From SAR202 cluster bacterium (GTDB lineage: Bacteria; Chloroflexota; Dehalococcoidia; SAR202; CAJWER01), in assembly GCA_030740335.1 (NCBI GenBank), contig JASLXL010000255.1, positions 1 to 8,236 of the forward strand: 8,236 bases of DNA. The letters are read 5' to 3'. Each line of letters begins with the position of its first letter. The stretch's first letter is position 1. Positions 6,198-8,236 of the stretch are shown one piece after another. A program made the translations under genes and the position numbers. Below the pieces are notes generated by a model, which saw only the letters and a list, made by a program, of their open reading frames with translations, did no database searches and was not told where the DNA came from.

Positions 6198-6359
6198 ATA
6201 CCCGGCCAACGAAACACGCGTGATCAATATTGCCGCTCACGCCCACATCGCTCATCTCCACATATGAGTGTGCAGCACCTTGGCTCCTCTGTGCACCCGG
6301 TGGACTGAAACATGCGTAGTCAGGATTACCGCTCATCCCCATATATGCGGTGCGCAGAA
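6195..6359 (+). repeat. Degenerate tandem repeat, period about 96 bp
   Basis: Copy A starts at about 6195 and copy B at about 6292. Shared blocks are TGCA(TA)CCCGG; GAAACACGCGTGATCA (from 6211) versus GAAACATGCGTAGTCA (from 6307); ATTGCCGCTCA versus ATTACCGCTCA; and CCACATATGAGTGTGCAG (from 6258) versus CCATATATGCGGTGCGCAG (from 6339). The 29-nt core (6211-6239 versus 6307-6335) differs at six positions, mostly transitions. Copy A also has an internal 15-bp duplication: GCTCACGCCCACATC then GCTCATCTCCACATA. GCATACCC recurs at about 6382, so a third partial copy is possible. On the minus strand the two copies would encode similar peptides (SGNPDYACF and SGNIDHACF). The block ends about 64 bp before the promoter at 6423. 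Confidence 0.65.
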
Positions 6360-6422
6360 ATCGATACAGTTAGCCCTCATTGGCATACCCCCACCTCCGC
6401 CCGACCTAGCACGCGCAACGCC

Positions 6423-6451
6423 TTGACCTGAGTTGAGGGGTCGCCTATCGT
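6423..6451 (+). promoter_or_regulatory. Sigma-70-like promoter for the GalD-like gene
   Basis: TTGACC (6423-6428) and TATCGT (6446-6451) are separated by exactly 17 nt. They match the consensus at 5/6 and 4/6 positions. Transcription would start near 6458, giving a leader of roughly 38 nt containing the ribosome binding site. Confidence 0.55.
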
Positions 6452-6482
6452 GGGGTCGTTCGCGGGACGGCCGGTATTTGCA

Positions 6483-6489
6483 GGGGGAG
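6483..6489 (+). promoter_or_regulatory. Ribosome binding site of the GalD-like gene
   Basis: GGGGGAG lies 6 nt before ATG 6496. The frame is open upstream to a TTG at 6433, but that codon falls inside the promoter, so ATG 6496 is the start. Confidence 0.75.
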
Positions 6490-6495
6490 CTTGCT

Positions 6496-7659
6496 ATGAA
6501 AATAACTCGATTGAAGACGTATCAGATCCAGGGTGAGGGTTCTCCCGGCTACCTGGTTGTGAGGGTCGAGACGGATGCGGGTGTCCATGGTCTGGGCGAG
6601 GCGGGGATCAGGTTCTGGGGCGACTCTATCGAGAAGGCGGTTGAGAGGCTTTCGGAGATCCTCGTCGGGGAGGATCCTTTAAGCACTGAGCGGTTATGGC
6701 AGCATATGTTCCGAGGCTCCTTTTTCCCCGCGGACGGTGTCTACTCCTGCGCCATCAGCGCTATCGACATCGCGTTGTGGGATATCAAGGGCAAGGCGCT
6801 GGGTGTGCCTGTCTACAAGTTACTGGGGGGGCCCGTGCGTGACAAGGTCGTCTGTTACCCCCACTGCCAGGGCTCCACGACCGTGAAGCTGGTGGAGAAC
6901 TGCTTAGAGAGGGTCGACGAGGGGTGGAAATTTGTTCGCTGGGGCCAGCCAGAGACTAGCGGCATATTTGAAGCGCAGGGCCACGCGCTACTGGAACCTG
7001 TGGAATCGATGCGGATAGCCGAAGAGCAGATGGCCATGGTTCGTGAGGCCGTCGGTCCTGACATCCAGATTTGTTTCGACGTCCACACGCGTTTGGATAC
7101 GGCCCACGTCGCGGCTATGTGCAGGGACCTGGAGCCATACAAGCCATTTTTTATTGAGGACCCGCTGCGGGCCGAAAACGCGGGTAGTTACCGAACCCTG
7201 GCCCGTCAGGTCCGGCTGCCGATTGCGGCCGGGGAGCAGTGGTCAAGCAAGTGGGCCTTCCGCGAAGTGGTTGAAGAGGAGTTGATTAGCTACGCACGGA
7301 TTGATCTGTGCAACGTCGGTGGCATAACAGAGGCACTGAAGATCGCTCACTGGTGCGAGGCGCACTACATCGACATCGCGCCCCACAACCCGCTGGGTCC
7401 AATCAGCGCGGCGGCCTGTGTTGCGTTGTGCATGGCCACTGCTAACGTTGGTGTGCAGGAGATGCCGAAGCAGCCTGGCACGGTCGACACGGAGTTGTTC
7501 CCGGAGCAAATCGAGTGGCGTGATGGCTTCGCATTTGCTCCGGACAAGCCTGGCCTGGGCGTCGAGATGGATGAGTCGATCGCGGAGTCCCGCCGAGGGT
7601 CAGGGGGTGGCTGGCCGCCGCTTCTACGCCGTAACGACGGGGCGTTTACCAACTGGTAA
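6496..7659 (+). CDS. Galactonate-dehydratase-like enolase-superfamily enzyme
   Basis: The product is 387 residues, typical for the mandelate racemase subgroup. The N-terminal capping domain is residues 1-125 (MKITRLKTYQIQGEG; ISAIDIALWDIKGKALGVPV; LLGGPVRDKV), followed by the TIM barrel. Metal ligands are Asp195 (CFDVHTRLD), Glu221 (FIEDPLRAEN) and Glu247 (IAAGEQW). Catalytic candidates are His197 on the second strand and the His297 (APHNPLGPI)/Asp270 (RIDLCNVGGI) pair; Glu322 is in VQEMPK. These sit at a constant offset of about 12 from the residues I recall for E. coli GalD (183, 185, 209, 235, 258, 285). The C-terminus has the usual PGLGVEMDE and a closing DGAFTNW. The likely reaction is dehydration of a sugar acid to a 2-keto-3-deoxy acid in the cytoplasm. 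Exact substrate cannot be read from sequence; DVHTR replaces the DFHGR of GalD/ManD. No sugar transporter or aldolase gene is adjacent. Confidence 0.88.
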   Translation: MKITRLKTYQIQGEGSPGYLVVRVETDAGVHGLGEAGIRFWGDSIEKAVERLSEILVGEDPLSTERLWQHMFRGSFFPADGVYSCAISAIDIALWDIKGKALGVPVYKLLGGPVRDKVVCYPHCQGSTTVKLVENCLERVDEGWKFVRWGQPETSGIFEAQGHALLEPVESMRIAEEQMAMVREAVGPDIQICFDVHTRLDTAHVAAMCRDLEPYKPFFIEDPLRAENAGSYRTLARQVRLPIAAGEQWSSKWAFREVVEEELISYARIDLCNVGGITEALKIAHWCEAHYIDIAPHNPLGPISAAACVALCMATANVGVQEMPKQPGTVDTELFPEQIEWRDGFAFAPDKPGLGVEMDESIAESRRGSGGGWPPLLRRNDGAFTNW

Positions 7660-7695
7660 CAATGGCGGGAATATCTAGCGAAATGACGGTATTTG

Positions 7696-7704
7696 TGATA
7701 GATT
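7696..7704 (+). promoter_or_regulatory. Extended -10 element for a leaderless ccmC transcript
   Basis: TGATAGATT is a TGn extended -10 followed by TAGATT (7699-7704), ending 6 nt before ATG 7711. There is no Shine-Dalgarno site before that ATG. The -35 position (7676-7681, TAGCGA) is poor, which an extended -10 can tolerate. The 51-nt gap after the dehydratase gene allows a separate promoter. Confidence 0.4.
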
Positions 7705-7710
7705 GCACAT

Positions 7711-8236
7711 ATGGCTCAGGAACCTTTCGCCGTGTCCGGAGCGTCGATCTCCGGGGGGAGATACGGCTCGATGATTAGGGACGCATTGCTCCTAGCGAGC
7801 GCTGCGTTTATGGGCCTCACCCTGTGGATGGTTTTCTTCTGGGTGCCGACCGAGGCCAACCTGGGCGTGTCCCAGCGCATTTTCTACTTCCACGTTCCGA
7901 TAGCGATACTGGCCCTGTCGTCGATTATTGTTGTGGCGATCGCGAGCATCATCCACCTAATTACCAGGGGCCAGAGGTCGGACGACCTCGCCTACTCGGC
8001 TGCGGAGCTGGGGGCGGTGCTAGCTACTCTGGCCATCGTGACAGGGGCGATCTGGGCAAAGCCGGTCTGGGGCGTGTGGTGGACCTGGGACCCAAAGTTG
8101 ACCCTGACGTTGTTGCTCTGGTTTATCTATGCGGGCTACCTGATGCTGAGGGCCTACGGCCCAAAGGGTTCCCAGGGCGCGCGCTACGGGGCCGTCATCG
8201 CGCTTATGGGCGCGGTTAACGCGCCGATCATCTACT
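7711..8236 (+). CDS. ccmC: Cytochrome c biogenesis protein CcmC, N-terminal part (3' truncated by window)
   Basis: CcmC is the inner-membrane heme-handling protein of system I cytochrome c maturation; it presents heme to CcmE. 175 residues are readable with no stop before the window ends. Membrane segments fall at about residues 24-45, 59-84, 95-118, 129-147 and from 159 on, matching the first five of six helices. The heme-handling WWD motif is complete: WGVWWTWDPKLT at 120-131. The sequence IFYFHVP carries His61, corresponding to the first conserved heme-ligand histidine (position 60 in E. coli); the second should lie just beyond the window. The cytoplasmic loop at 85-92 (TRGQRSDD) is basic, consistent with a standard orientation. 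ATG 7711 is chosen as the first start giving the expected N-terminus; a Met at residue 21 is an alternative. The related CcsA/ResC family shares the WWD motif but is usually longer and differs around it. Other ccm genes probably follow downstream. Confidence 0.92.
   Translation, partial: MAQEPFAVSGASISGGRYGSMIRDALLLASAAFMGLTLWMVFFWVPTEANLGVSQRIFYFHVPIAILALSSIIVVAIASIIHLITRGQRSDDLAYSAAELGAVLATLAIVTGAIWAKPVWGVWWTWDPKLTLTLLLWFIYAGYLMLRAYGPKGSQGARYGAVIALMGAVNAPIIY

Larger units (their letters stand above)
5605..6422. other. Non-coding block of about 820 bp
   Basis: No credible gene is seen on either strand. The longest open frames have Arg/Ser/His- or Pro-rich translations with no recognisable family and no ribosome binding site. 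Base composition is more T-rich than in the flanking genes. It holds a 7-bp inverted repeat GGACTGT/ACAGTCC (5707-5713 and 5737-5743), a palindrome CCACGTGG (5742-5749), four compact hairpins and a degenerate tandem repeat, the last two listed separately. No tRNA-like T-loop or anticodon arm was found. It may be decayed genes, a regulatory region for the gene at 6496, or a structured RNA; I cannot decide. Confidence 0.6.

Noticed and set aside
5895..6308. 137-codon open frame on the plus strand in the gene-free block
   Set aside because: GTG start with no ribosome binding site, a Gly-rich first half and Arg/Ser/His-rich second half, no family resemblance, and it runs through hairpins and the degenerate repeat.
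5605..6422. tRNA, CRISPR array or insertion sequence in the gene-free block
   Set aside because: No T-loop/anticodon arm pattern, no short regularly spaced identical repeats with unique spacers, and no transposase frame with terminal inverted repeats were found.
6433..6495. Upstream TTG start for the dehydratase (21 extra residues)
   Set aside because: The codon lies between the -35 and -10 boxes of the likely promoter, and ATG 6496 has a strong ribosome binding site and gives the normal family N-terminus.

Overview
This is a moderately GC-rich bacterial segment with compact genes and mostly good Shine-Dalgarno sites. The gene set is a SelB tail, a NurA/HAS-barrel/HerA group, a small HExxH zincin, a galactonate-dehydratase-like enolase-superfamily enzyme and CcmC. 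It best fits an uncultured Chloroflexota lineage (Dehalococcoidia/SAR202-like), where enolase-superfamily enzymes are often expanded. That placement is inference from gene content; no rRNA or other phylogenetic marker is present.

Left part (1-4962, all + strand): the C-terminal winged-helix part of SelB (selenocysteine-specific elongation factor; 5' end outside the window) is followed 14 nt later by an unrecognised 167-residue protein. After a 123-nt gap comes a NurA-family nuclease, and after a 213-nt gap a 196-residue protein with a probable HAS-barrel N-terminus. That gene overlaps the start of a complete HerA-type hexameric ATPase by 8 nt. NurA and HerA are the known partners of a DNA-end-resection machine. 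The HAS-like protein is translationally coupled to HerA and is a plausible third component. The unknown protein between selB and nurA is a weaker candidate.

Middle part (4963-6495): a start-less remnant encodes a Pro/Thr linker, a VPISGVTSWG-type motif, a membrane helix and a basic end, like the C-terminal anchor of a lost surface protein. A convergent minus-strand gene encodes a 120-residue metallopeptidase with a complete HExxHxxGxxD motif. About 820 bp with no credible gene then follows. It holds several hairpins and a degenerate tandem repeat of about 96 bp just upstream of a good sigma-70-like promoter.

Right part (6423-8236, + strand): the promoter leads into a complete GalD-like sugar-acid dehydratase with all expected catalytic residues. 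It is followed by an extended -10 element placed for a leaderless transcript, and by the 5' part of ccmC (heme handling for cytochrome c maturation), which runs off the window.

No rRNA, tRNA, CRISPR array, insertion sequence or transposase was recognised. The most interesting items are the NurA/HAS/HerA set with its uncharacterised neighbour, the orphan surface-anchor tail, and the repeat- and hairpin-rich non-coding block.
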